NCBI GenBank assembly: GCA_014773175.1
Contig: VXCM01000408.1
Span: 386,615 to 450,614, forward strand
DNA length: 64,000 nucleotides
Direction of reading: 5' to 3'
DNA from: Lucifuga dentata
Lineage: Eukaryota; Chordata; Actinopteri; Ophidiiformes; Bythitidae
Positions 47,160 to 58,469 of this stretch are shown piece after piece. Made by a program: the position numbers and the translations under genes. A model generated the notes under the pieces. That model worked only from the letters and a program-made list of their open reading frames with translations. It ran no database searches and was not told the DNA's origin. Positions within the stretch are counted from its first letter, which is position 1; each line of letters opens with the position of its first letter.

Positions 47160-48000
47160 GATCCTAAATCCTACCGTTAGATGAAATGTTTACGGTGGAT
47201 CGCGGATTATTCACAGAAACGCACCGGAGTGCAGCGAAGGGTCCGAATGATGTGAGCGAGACGTTAATGATGAGATTTCCCTCTTTCACACTTAAAATAA
47301 ATAATAAATAAATAAATAAACACACATGCATCTTAAATAAGAAAATGTTTATTTCAAAATTAATCTCGAAACATTTTTACACTCCGTTTCATACGGGCCT
47401 GTTCTTTTTAGTTACATTTTGTCTGAGGATAAACCGAGCAGAGCCATCCGTGGAGGACGCCATTACGCACAGTCCTAGGTCCGAAATGCCAGTATTAATG
47501 TGGTGCGTGTGTGCCCTGACAGCACTCGGACCGGGGACATCGGCATCAGTAACCCGTCAGCCGGAAGAGAAAAACGTGTATATTTACAGACGGTCGCGGT
47601 ATGGAGCGAGTCCTTTCCGTTGCACCAGAGTCTCCTCGGACCTACAGCCAGCCATTTTAGAGCTGAGGGTCCGAGACACCGAGGGCGCAGTCCGGCAGCG
47701 TTTGGACCAACTTTCCCGGCATACAGTCATTTATCCAAACCCTGCTGTCAGAGCCGGTGTAGGACGCTGTCGATACATTTAAAACTGTATTTTAAACTAT
47801 ACTCCACCCATATGCAGGCTGCATAGGGACTGGCTTACCCGAGCTGTGGATATTTCCGGAGGACCAAATATGACTGTGCAGTGTAAAGGGTGATGCTGCG
47901 AAAGCTCGGGGAGGGAGGGGTCAACAAGGGGAGTTGCTATGGTGTCGCAGCCTACCGGGTCCGACCAGTAGCCATGTTCAGCCTATGAGTACTGTAGAAC
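47160..48000 (-). promoter_or_regulatory. Probable CpG-rich promoter region of the zinc-finger gene
   Basis: CpG dinucleotides are far denser here than in flanking DNA. The block lies 0.4-1.2 kb upstream of the zinc-finger ATG and contains a strong minus-strand donor (GTAAGC) usable by a non-coding first exon. GCCAT-type motifs occur near 47460, 47650 and 47970. No TATA box was seen. Confidence 0.45.
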
Positions 48001-48026
48001 CTGCAGCCTGCAACGGAGAATCTCTT

Positions 48027-48072
<46 letters not shown>

Positions 48073-48495
48073 AGAGAGAGAGTTGGACTTGAACTCACCA
48101 TAGTAGTCTTTATGTGCCATAAAAAGGAGTAACTAAGAACCAATTCTGAAGTACTTGTACTGCACTTGAGTATTTCTATTTTGTGCTACTTTGTACTTAT
48201 ATGTACTTTGTAGCTCTCTATATTTATCTGACAACTGTAGTTAATTTGCATATGAAGATTGAACATAAGCTCATATGTTGTTGTTTGATAAAGTCCTTAT
48301 TTTGGCCTGAAGACTTTGAGAAATCTCCACACCATTGTTGAACCTTATGACTAATTTGGGGGATTTTCATAATTTAACATTGTCAGGAGCAATTCTTCAA
48401 AGTTAGTCGTTACTTATGACACCTTGAGTAAATTTTACTGCTAATACTTGTTTTAGTTTTGCTGAAGCTGAATTTGAATGCATGGCTTGTAATGG

Positions 48496-48498
<3 letters not shown>

Positions 48499-48533
<35 letters not shown>

Positions 48534-48565
48534 CATTATTATCATTATCATTATTATTATTATTN

Positions 48566-48598
<33 letters not shown>

Positions 48599-48631
48599 CA
48601 TTATTATCATTATCATTATTATTATTATTAT
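48499..48631. repeat. (ATT)n trinucleotide repeat with ATC variants
   Basis: ATT array with an N at 48565. The ATC-variant pattern before the N recurs after it, so the true array may be about half this length. Confidence 0.95.
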
Positions 48632-48679
48632 ATTTTCATTTGTTTGGGTAAATTGTTAGAATATTTCTTTCACACTGGA

Positions 48680-49245
48680 GAACAAGCATTTTGACATTGT
48701 TTTATTTCAAATCACATCATTAAAACTTACAAGCCTCAAGACTTGATGCGTCATTTTAAGACAAAAGAAAGCAACAAAAAAACCCCCCCAAAAAAACACA
48801 GTAACATATCACAAAGTCAAGTCATAGCCACATTATGAGTTAGGCTACACAAAGGTAGCATAATAGGTATAACTTGTAAAGCATTACTGTATTATGTGTC
48901 ATCACATAGGCCTATATTTTAACATCTACTATATGAAATGGCTCAAGATGAAAGAGGGTCAAGGTAATACTTCAGAGCTTTTCAGGTTATGTTTGCACCT
49001 GCAGTTTTATAAAGACGAAGACAATGACAAGGTCATGAACACAATTCAAACCCACAATGCCACAAGCACATGGCAGACACTTCATCCCACTGATGCATAC
49101 AAGCATTGTAGGAAATATTTGAGGGTCAGACAGAGCAGACAGGTTGCTTGGTGTATTGGTGTAGGGTGCTGCTGTGTGTCAGGAAATGTTCATGTTGTGA
49201 CTCAGTGTCATGAGTGTTGGAGATGAGGTTTAGAAGGACAAATCT
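48680..49245 (-). other. Sushi gene 3' UTR
   Basis: Minus-strand AATAAA at 48701-48706, about 540 bases after the stop, would set the 3' end near 48680. No other gene signal was seen here. Confidence 0.5.
48701..48706 (-). terminator. Polyadenylation signal AATAAA, sushi gene
   Basis: Plus-strand TTTATT, the first canonical hexamer after the stop codon on the coding strand. Confidence 0.45.
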
Positions 49246-49328
49246 TCACTCCACATCACCAGGCTCGCACGCATCAATCTCTGAGACCAGCCGATGAGGG
49301 AAGAGTTTATACTGCAACCATGTGGGCT
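49246..49328 (-). CDS. Sushi gene last coding exon: C-terminal loop
   Basis: PTWLQYKLFPHRLVSEIDAC then EPGDVE-stop. The final Cys and the Trp correspond to the extra disulfide and membrane-inserting loop of apoH domain V. Confidence 0.82.
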
Positions 49329-51351
49329 CTGGAAAGATCAGAAGATGCATAAATGTTACAGAGCTCTCATATCCTCAGTGACTTTACTGGTCACTGTTTG
49401 CTAAAAAAGTCATGGAGAAAAAGAGACGGCTTATGCGGGGGGCCCAGACTTACCCAGGTAGCAGGCTGGCAGCTGGAGGTCTCCATCAAAGCATGTCTGG
49501 TTTGCAGTGATGCTGCACTGCTTACGAGGATGTTTGCAGTAGAACATCACACTCTCTCCATGAGGAACCATGGCGTCTGTAACGTCAAACGGCCAACGCT
49601 TCACTCCACCAATCACCACACGGCTTCGCCCAGCAGGGATGAGACAGCGAGCTGAGAAAATGATCAGCAACATGCTTCTTCATTGTTGATTTGATTGAAT
49701 TTTTTAATTTATAGCAATTTCTTTCATTTTACAGACTTCTCATTTTATTATTTTAAAGGAAGCTTCATCTTCTTACTACTAATTTATTAGATACAGAGCC
49801 TTCCACAAATACTGGTAACCTTGGTGAATAAAAACAAAATGGGCTGTGAAAAAAATGTCTTTATGTTTATCCTCTTGATCTTTCATTCAAAATATTAACA
49901 ANAATGGGCTGTGAAAAAAATGTCTTTATGTTTATCCTCTTGATCTTTCATTCAAAATATTAACAAAAATATATTTAATTACAGTAAAATAACTGAAAGG
50001 AAAAAGAAATTCTTATCATGAAACAAATATTTTTCTCAGTCTGTCTGGTGTAAATTTTGATCTATTGATCCACACACAGTGAGGAAAATGGTTCCAGCAG
50101 CCAAAGAATCTCCAAGGATCACAGCTGGACAACTGCAGACATTAGTTGTGTTTTGGGATCAGAATGTCTCCAAAACTATGATCAAACACCACCATGCCCA
50201 CTGAGAAAAATATTTGTTTCATGAGAAGAATTTCATTTTCTTTCAATTATTTTACTTTAATTAAAGGTTATATTTTTGGTAATATTTTGAATGAAAGATA
50301 AAGAGGATAAACAATAAAGGCTTTTTTTTTTTCATAGCCCATTTTGCTTTTATTTACCCAGGTTGCCAATATTTACAGAGGGCCACTGTATACAGATGTT
50401 TCTAATGTTTATTCCCGCCCATTTAATTGCATGAGGCAGGTCAAACAAATAGAAACACTTCTCATATATTGCAATTACAACAACACCACTAACCAACCAT
50501 GACCTCAGGCTTTAACATAACTTCTCTTACACAGTGTAAACCAAACTGAAAATTTACAAACCTAGGCATTATTACAGGGCTGTTGTACTGGGCTGTTTTA
50601 GATTATAAATTTTAAGTTGTGTGTTTTAAATAAATTTAATGTATTTAAATTCATGTTTTTTCTGGTGTCACCATTTGAAACCTGCAGAGTCGCTCTCACC
50701 TCTGCAGAATGGGGGCGATGCACTCCAGCTGCCATTTGACAGGCAGGTCACCATTTGAAGTCCATCCAACAGGAAGTTCTTTTTACAGAGGTAGTGGATG
50801 TCAAAGCCCACCTCATATTCAGTCTTCTGGACGGCCACCACGTAGCCCTGCTCCACCTCTGGAGGAGGCAGGCAGTACACCTCTAAGATAACAAGGAAAC
50901 ACAGGGAATTTCAGAAGCAGAATGTGATGATCATGCTGCTAATCTTTAATTTTTTGATCAAAATCTACAGTCAGTAAAATTCAATATTCCTCCTAGCACA
51001 ATGAAAAAGGCATTTTTGTTAAGATTTCCTCCTCCTGCAGTTTAGCAGGACAAACAATGCCAATTTCAGCCAGAAGATGGCAGAAAAGCACTGCAAAACA
51101 GAGCAGTTTACCATAAAGGTTCTACTATGTTATAAACATAGATATTTCTATCTGCCTTCCTCTTTGAGTCTCCCCATATCTGAATACACACATAAACAAA
51201 TACAAACAATATGCTGGGGAAACAATATATATCCCACCCTTCAAACAGTGAGACACAGTCTCTGTCACTTCACCCACACATCAACCAACCTGACATCTTC
51301 TCCTGCTAACCATGAAAGATGCATGCAGACATACTGAGTGTGAAGAGAGAG

Positions 51352-51385
<34 letters not shown>

Positions 51386-54203
51386 TCAGTGCAATATACC
51401 ATCCACTACTACACACTTACTTTTACAGATGGGATGAGGGTACTGCCAGGTTTGATTATCTTGGCAGAAATTTTCACTGCTTCCCACTATATCCGCTCTG
51501 CAGGACAGAAATCAGAGAGTCATGGAGTGTATTAGCTGTGTGATGTATACAGTCATGAAAACTAAGGAGCCCCCATCTGAATACACCAGAGTGATGAAAG
51601 GCATATGATTCCTTTTCCTCATCATCTCTCTTTCAGTAAATTTTGTGTGCACAGTTCTGGCTGACACATGGATGAGTCACAGCGTAAATTGGAGTCAGTA
51701 CACGATTATACTGTAATGGCCTAGTTAGCTCAATGGAGAGATAATCAGCTGGGAGAATCAAAATAAATTCCCTGCCATTCATCACTTTTCATCCCTCCTT
51801 CCCCAGCTCCTCCTCTGTATTCAGACCTTTCCTCCTCTCTGCTTCATAGCCCATCCCCGTCCTCTCTCTTCCCCAATTTTTGTCTCTTTTGAGGTTTTCA
51901 CAGCCTCTACTGAACCATTCACAACCTTAACACTCTGGTGTCAGAAGAATTTTTGTACTTTTACTTTTCATTGAATTTGACTTTCATTTGTCACTTCAGA
52001 AGCTGTAAAAAATAATAATCTTTTACTAGAATACATTTTTTTCATGTGAAAACCTTGCAATACCAACACCAAACTGGGATCTGAAAGCACTTCATAATTT
52101 TCAAGGCCTCTTTTGTAGTTTGCAGTGAGTGTTGTACATTCTGTACATGTTGTACATCAGGTTGTACATTTTAGAATCTTTTTTTTTTGTTTGTTTGTTT
52201 TTAGAATCGTGTGCATGTTTTCTGAAATTTTCCACAGCTTTTCCCTGTTTATTTTATTGACATCATTTAAATTTTCTAGATTTTTTAGGAATTAAGTAGA
52301 AAATCAGGAACTTTCTTCCAGCTCTTCCATGTTAATCTCCCCTGTCTCACCCAGACAGACAGCTGTAGCGGATGAATGTTCCTACAGCAGCATTGCCCTG
52401 GATGCTGAAGGTGCTGATCACTTCCTCAGGCAGAGGACAAGTCTGGGCAATGGGTGGCGTGGGTGACTGAGTCCCTGAGGGTCAGAGAAGAAAGTGGAAA
52501 TGGAAGAATGGAGAAAAATTTTAACCACCAAATAACTGACACCAAAAAAGTACGTTTGGTTTGTAATTTTATGGCAGTATCCATTAAGCTAAATTTAAAA
52601 TCACTAAATGCTGTACCAACTCATGCCAGGAGATGGTGGGTGGCCAAACGTTACTTATTCTGTACAAAATATTCCTTTTTAAAACTCAGTGATTCAACAA
52701 TGACATCATCTGGTCAACATCAAAATAGAACAGCAAACACTGCACATGCTATGCTTATGTAAATCACTTATACTTACTACTCCTTTTCCCCTCTCTGATC
52801 AGAGGAGGTGTAGTCATATAATATTAAAATGACACCCTGATATTGTATTATACATATTGTTTGCAGATAACGTGATATAATCTCACCTGAGTTCCCCTAG
52901 TGACTTCCATATGGATTTCACATTATTACTGCTCTACAAATTACGAGATAGAGTACAAAGTATCCAAGTTACCAGAAAAACACAACAGCAAGAAATCAGT
53001 TACAATTTCCATTTTACCTTGTTTCTTTGACAGGTCATCCCTATATTGATGCTGGTGTCCAAAGTACTCAGCATGTACCTATACATGCATCATCATTTAA
53101 AGAATTACACGCACAATAACCCACACTCTAACAAAATCTATACAGACATGAAATTATAATGTCTTTGGAGCTGATTAAATGTGTATTTCAGGCATTAGCA
53201 AGAAATGAATGGAGAAATCCTGATGGAAAAAGTGAATATGGAAAAAAGGAAGCAGATAAAATGGAAGGGAGGGAGGAAGACAAAGATAAGACTGATAAAA
53301 GGAAAGAAAGAAAGAATGAATGTCAGTCACGTTACCACATTTTAATTTCAGTTTCTGCTCGGTTTGTGACTCACAGAGGTGTTTCACTCAATGTCTTGTT
53401 CTATTTAAACTGAAATAACCCTTCTTAGGTAATAAATCAAGATTCAATGAGTGGTTGAAATGCTGCCACACTCAGAATTAGCTGTAGGTGTGATTGTGTA
53501 ACACCTGGCACTGTTCATTCCTGGAAGTCTGAGTACCTCACACTTCTGGAAATATAAATATGAAGAGTGGCACTTGGTGAGAGGCTGCAACGACCCGAGC
53601 TCCACCGAGCACAGGCTTCCAAGCTGAATGCAGCTTTGAAAAGCAGAGACAGCTCTTGCCTGAGGGATGCCTTAGCTATCTGAAAGTGAGAAACATTAGT
53701 ATAAGAACATAAAAGGGCCTAAGGGAGAGGGAAAGTTACAAGCCGGTTTGGCTTTAGATGTGAGCATGACGCGCAGTTCTGTTTTCACATACCGCCCCTC
53801 TCCTGCCTTGTACTGTTGCCACCCACACAGGCTGCAGCAAGAAATCAAACAGGTACAGTATATCAAATTAATCATTTTAAAACTCATTTTAATAGAAAAA
53901 ATGAGCGATATTACTGTTAAATAATATGATTGAGTCCAAATACAGGTCCAGCCCTGTTTGTATTTTGCACACACAAACACACACACCAAGATAAATAGCC
54001 TAGAGATGCATGCTTGTCCTTGACTCCCATTGTAAAGAAGGACCTTACCAGAGGCCTCAAATGGACAAGGATGAGAGGAGGAGGAAGAGATGAGAGGAAG
54101 AGAGGATGAGAGAAGAGAGCAGAGGAGAGGAGAGCAGGGAACAGAGAGGCCTGGAGCAATATGAGCAACAGAGCTCTCTGATTCTCCTGACTGTGATCTG
54201 TCG

Positions 54204-54291
<88 letters not shown>

Positions 54292-55621
54292 CTGTCACAC
54301 ATGCAATCCACCCCCTTGCACATACACACCTAATGTATAGAGAAAAAAAATACCTACCTCTCTCTATGCTCTCAGTGATAAACACAAATTCACTCACACT
54401 CGCACTATCACACACTCAGCTCTATGCCACTTTGACAGTGATCTGCCGCCCACTGCATCTCAGTGGGCACGAAGGAGCTCGACTCACATATGCAAAGGAT
54501 GCAAAATAAAAATGCTCTCACATGTTCAAAACCCACCTACCTTCTTTCTGCCTGTGTCGCAGCAGGTGGAGCTGAAAATCATTTCCCTATCTGACATCTT
54601 TAATAGCTATTCCATTTCAAAAATATAAAATGTGTGACCAGGGCCTGGCTGACTTGAAGTTACGTGCATAAACGTGTTTTTTTTGTTTTGTGTTTTTTTA
54701 CTGTAGCTTCAGGTCTGGGATTAATGCATCTGCTCTCAGACTCTGAGGTTGAAATTGTACTGTTTTTATCAGCACTGACAAGGCAACACAAGTAATAACA
54801 ATGCTGTGATTTCAGATGCTGTAAACTGATGAGATATGCAACGATGTATTGATAAATGTGCAGTGTGGCCTTGAAGCAGTCATAGAATGTTTGTGTTTTA
54901 TGAAAAGTCAATTCAGATTTAAAAATCTTATTCCAAATACAGTCACAAAGCAGAAACAGATAGAGAAAAAATGAGTTACTACATGATTATCTTGGGGCAC
55001 CGTGGTACTGCCAATATAATAAGGTTACAAAAATATAATAAGAGAGCAGCTTGAAACATCCTTGCATTAATAAAACTGTTAATTGGATTGCTGTCTTGTT
55101 GATGCTTTTGTATGCAGGTTTTGGGGAGCAGCCTCCAAATAATTACATTGAAATGAATGTGTTGATCAATTAATATATAAAACTCGGTGAGCATTAGAAT
55201 GACCTGGTTCAGCAAATTATGGATTTGTCCAAATGGGTGGTCCAAATAGACACAGGCCACCCATTTGGACAAATTCTTTAAAGTAAATCTGGTGATATAA
55301 TTTTCATCTCCATCTAGGTTTCCTACTCTGTGTTATGTGCAATAAAGGCTGACATGCCCAACAAACACATTAAACAAAAATAAGACTGGCAGAACATATA
55401 GCCACGTGAGCTTTACTGCACATACAACAGGCATTTGAATGATGTAAGTCCTCATGTACCTGTATTCATTTTCATTTCCTCTTTAAATATATTATCAGTA
55501 TACAACAGTTACATCTTCAGACAGCCAATATGAATAACTAAAGCTGTGGTTGCTATGGCAATGAGGAGAATAGGTCCCATTTGTGCAGTGTCTCATTTGA
55601 CACAATCACAGAGGGATTACA

Positions 55622-55687
<66 letters not shown>

Positions 55688-56441
55688 GCGGAAACATAGA
55701 GTTACACACACCTTAGAACTACCACAAACACAGATCTACCCGTATCACTTCATCATACCCCATTAAGTTGCACATACAAACACATGCTGTAAAACTGCAG
55801 TACACGTTGATGACATTAAAAACACACACACATACCACAGTACGTACTTGCAGATACCACTCATTACCTGTTCTGGTACCTGTGAATGCCTGTGTGAGAG
55901 AAAAAAAAAGGGTATTGTATTGAACTCAAACCCACCTGTGCAGACGGGCTCATCCCCACTCCATTGTCGGTCACCTTGACAACGGCGGATGGTTACATCT
56001 AAGCCATTGGGCAATGTGAATCCTGCTTTGCAGCGTACTTCAAGCAGGGCAGAAAAGGAGTGAGTGGGAGAGAGGAGATGAGTTTCTGAGTTCTCACTGG
56101 GGGGCAGAGGCCAGGGACAAGTACGACCTGAGCAGAAAAGGAAAGATCCAGAGAGGATTGAGAATGTGAGAGGTGAGGCACAAAACGTTACTCATAATGT
56201 GCTTGTTGCTTGTGTAGGACAAAAGGAATGATCAGCAGTAAACCATTTTAAAGGGCACTAATGAGGTGGTATATCAGACTGGATCCACTCATCGTGCTCG
56301 TTTACACTAACTTACATTACAAATATAATCCAAAGCTTGTGTGCAACACTGGCACTGGTGTAACTTTGAGAGAGCAAAAACACTTGGTATTTGTGCATGT
56401 CCAGAGCTTTTATTTTCACAGCTGAGTATACATGTGCACTA

Positions 56442-56496
<55 letters not shown>

Positions 56497-57634
56497 GCAT
56501 CCACAGTAATTTAGGCCATATGCATAAAGTTAGTTACCTGGAGCCACACAGCTGAGACCACACTGACCATCACACAGACACTGGCGTTTGTTGCCACAGT
56601 CTTTGTCCATCTTACAGGGTCGAGGACACATCCTGCTCCTCTCCTCTCCCAGCAGTCTCTCTGGACACGACCCTTTTGTCACAGCACAGACACCATCATC
56701 ACACCTCCAGAGTAATTGGCCTTTTCCATTCATGACCATTTGTGAAAAAACACATATGCTAAGGACTGTAACAACATTTTGTTCACCAGTTCTGCTTTGT
56801 TATTTATGTTAAGGTTCAGCAAATGCAGTGTGGGTGGCAGGGAAAGAGTTGCCACCTAGGTTGCCTGGAAGTATTCGTCATTCAATTATCAGTCTTATTT
56901 TTGGTAGAAAAATGAGGCTATCATTGTTCTTTTCTGCATAAAAAAGAGAAAAACAGAGTATTTATTTCCTAGTTTCATCTGGTTTAAGTTTTGTTAAAAA
57001 AGTGCCATTTATGTTTGAACAGTTAAAATATATTATGGCACTCTAGTACAAACCCTTCTCATTTTCTTTCCCCCTCCATATGTACTCCATCAAGACCATC
57101 ATAAATCGTATCCGCTGCTTAGTTTATACTGTACGCAAACTGTGACACACCCTCAAGTCCAGAACATTTGGAGTGAGGGGGAGAGGAAAGGGGGAAGCAG
57201 ACAGGTTCCCCAGCCTTCATTTTTCAGGTCGAAGACACTTGTGTTTCTGCATTCATTCCACTCATTCCATGTCTCAGGAGACATGGAGACATACTGTACA
57301 CTCAGTGCACCATGACCATATCTTTTTTTTTTTTGTAATTTAATTTAATAAAAGAGCACAAAAAAANAAAAAAAAAAAAAAAACAGCAAGAAAGCATGCA
57401 GAGACCCTAACCCAATCATTAATTCAGTAATTGCACAGGTAAGGGACATCAAGAAATAATAAATCAGGAGTAACAATCCAATCCAGAGTAATTAATTCCC
57501 AGTATTTAGTATGACAGGTCATCTGTGTAGATAGTGTGTGCAGGGTTCTCTTAGCATACAGGCTTACCTGCAGCCTGTGTGGACACAGATCCAGCCAGAG
57601 TCCACAGTGCCAGGAATAGCAGTGCGATGTCCAT
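49246..57634 (-). CDS. Secreted WAP-like/sushi protein with apolipoprotein H-type C-terminal domain, 383 aa
   Basis: Eight exons (57634-57568, 56765-56538, 56127-55936, 52474-52351, 51497-51421, 50882-50700, 49651-49454, 49328-49246) join in phase. The N terminus MDIALLFLALWTLAGSVST is a signal peptide. A Cys-rich WAP-like module (44-95; CPRPCKMDKDCGNKRQCLC) is followed by three sushi/CCP domains (102-161, 175-228, 233-289), each with four Cys and a Trp. The last domain (293-383) has six Cys and resembles domain V of beta-2-glycoprotein I: HGESVMFYCKHPRKQC aligns with HGDKVSFFCKNKEKKC, and a Trp is kept in the C-terminal loop. That domain binds anionic phospholipid in apoH, so a plasma or lipid-surface role is inferred. 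The second exon's acceptor (GTTACAG, 56765) was chosen by phase and is uncertain. Whether a named orthologue exists is not known to me. Confidence 0.8.
49454..49651 (-). CDS. Sushi gene exon 7: apoH domain V-like
   Basis: RCLIPAGRSRVVIGG, HGESVMFYCKHPRKQC, TCFDGDLQLPACYL. It aligns through its length with domain V of human beta-2-glycoprotein I, including the basic patch between two Cys. Confidence 0.88.
49794..50388. mobile_element. Deleted Tc1/mariner-type fold-back element in a sushi-gene intron
   Basis: Inverted repeats of about 200 bp flank a short unique core. The left arm has AAATACTGGTAACCTTGGTG; the right arm, read in reverse, has AAATATTGGCAACCTGGGTA. ATTTTTCTCAG lies at the inner end of the left arm and, reverse-complemented (CTGAGAAAAAT), at that of the right. 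TA dinucleotides (49792-49793, 50389-50390) flank it. No transposase remains. About 60 bases of the left arm are duplicated around the N at 49902. Confidence 0.75.
50700..50882 (-). CDS. Sushi gene exon 6: sushi domain 3
   Basis: VYCLPPPEVEQGYVVAVQ, HYLCKKNFLLDG, VTCLSNGSWSASPPFC: four Cys and a Trp, single exon. Confidence 0.9.
51421..51497 (-). CDS. Sushi gene exon 5: second half of sushi domain 2
   Basis: ADIVGSSENFCQDNQTWQYP then HPICK supplies the third and fourth Cys and the Trp. Splitting a CCP domain over two exons also happens in other complement-type genes. Confidence 0.82.
52351..52474 (-). CDS. Sushi gene exon 4: first half of sushi domain 2
   Basis: Acceptor GACCCTCAG was preferred over the later ACTCAG because it keeps phase. 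Encodes TQSPTPPIAQTCPLPEE to RYSCLSG. Confidence 0.82.
54203..54292. repeat. (CA)n(GA)n microsatellite
   Basis: CA run passing into a GA run, in a sushi-gene intron. Confidence 0.95.
55223..55274. repeat. Perfect 18-bp inverted repeat (hairpin)
   Basis: ATTTGTCCAAATGGGTGG (55223-55240) and its exact reverse complement (55257-55274) with a 16-base loop, in a sushi-gene intron. Confidence 0.9.
55625..55684. repeat. (CT)n microsatellite
   Basis: About 30 CT units in a sushi-gene intron. Confidence 0.95.
55936..56127 (-). CDS. Sushi gene exon 3: sushi domain 1
   Basis: One whole CCP domain: TCPWPLPP, RCKAGFTLPNG, RRCQGDRQWSGDEPVC. Phase 1 at both ends, usual for sushi exons. Confidence 0.88.
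56444..56494. repeat. (CA)n microsatellite
   Basis: CA run in the intron just 3' of the WAP-like exon. Confidence 0.95.
56538..56765 (-). CDS. Sushi gene exon 2: Cys-rich WAP-like module
   Basis: Ends at donor GTAACT after CGLSCVAP. Cys spacing around CPRPCKMDKDCG and CLCDGQCGLSC resembles a whey-acidic-protein fold, though not canonically. The 5' boundary is inferred from phase; an internal AG further downstream is possible. Confidence 0.65.
57568..57634 (-). CDS. Sushi gene exon 1: signal peptide
   Basis: ATG then DIALLFLALWTLAGSVSTQ, with a hydrophobic core and small residues at the likely cleavage site, followed by donor GTAAGC with one base left over. Confidence 0.82.
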
Positions 57635-57715
57635 CCTTGAAGTCAGGCCTGGGACGATATGAGGGAGGGAGGTGTGCGGACAGCATTTTGAAGGAAGGGA
57701 ACAAAGGGTGGGANG

Positions 57716-57756
<41 letters not shown>

Positions 57757-58469
57757 CACAGCCCAGGAGTACACATCTGGTTCGTGTTGAGAAGTAAGGA
57801 AAATTCCACTCTAAAGGACCTTTCACCCATTTCTGTTAAGATAACAGATCAAGGGGGTGATGCATGTTGCTCCCGCATGTAATAAACAAACAGGAGATGA
57901 ATCAGCTAAGTAAAGTGACAGATTTTACCTTAATTAGCTGCTGTAAACCCAGCATGTGCTCTCCCATACAAATGTACATGGATACATCCACACACATAAC
58001 CTAAACAACAGTGCATCTATTTTTTCTTTTACTCTTTAACTGATATGCAGCAGCCTCTTTGTAATTATAGCCTCTTCACAGCTGAGCATCATACTGTATG
58101 ATTTTCTACCTCAACCACTGAAAGTTGAAAATCAGTCCTACTTGTGTTTTTATAAATTTGATTTGGAAATAGGAGAATCATTCCAGTCAAAATAACATTG
58201 GCCTGACTCAGACTTTTTTTTTTTTTTTTTNTTTTTTTTTTTTTTTTGTCTATTTACACTGTGTAACAAACGGGGAGGCTATCTAAACAAGTAGTACCAG
58301 GAAATTTCCCAGCATTAACAGTCTGTTATTTAACCAGAATTATGTAGGCTTAAGTGGAGTAAATAAATGAAGTAAACTTCTACTACCCATTCCAGTCACA
58401 CAGGTTAGGAGAGCAAGAGCTACTAAAATAAAAACCAAGAAACACAATAAAACACCAGAGGAAAAAGGA

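Noticed and set aside
47345..47782. 145-codon plus-strand open frame with a hydrophobic start
   Set aside because: It sits in the CpG-rich promoter block, where stops are scarce; no motif, and an overlapping frame is equally open.
53696..54415. 239-codon minus-strand open frame rich in Ser-Leu and Val-Cys dipeptides
   Set aside because: Created by CT/CA microsatellites and lacks conserved residues; it falls in a sushi-gene intron.
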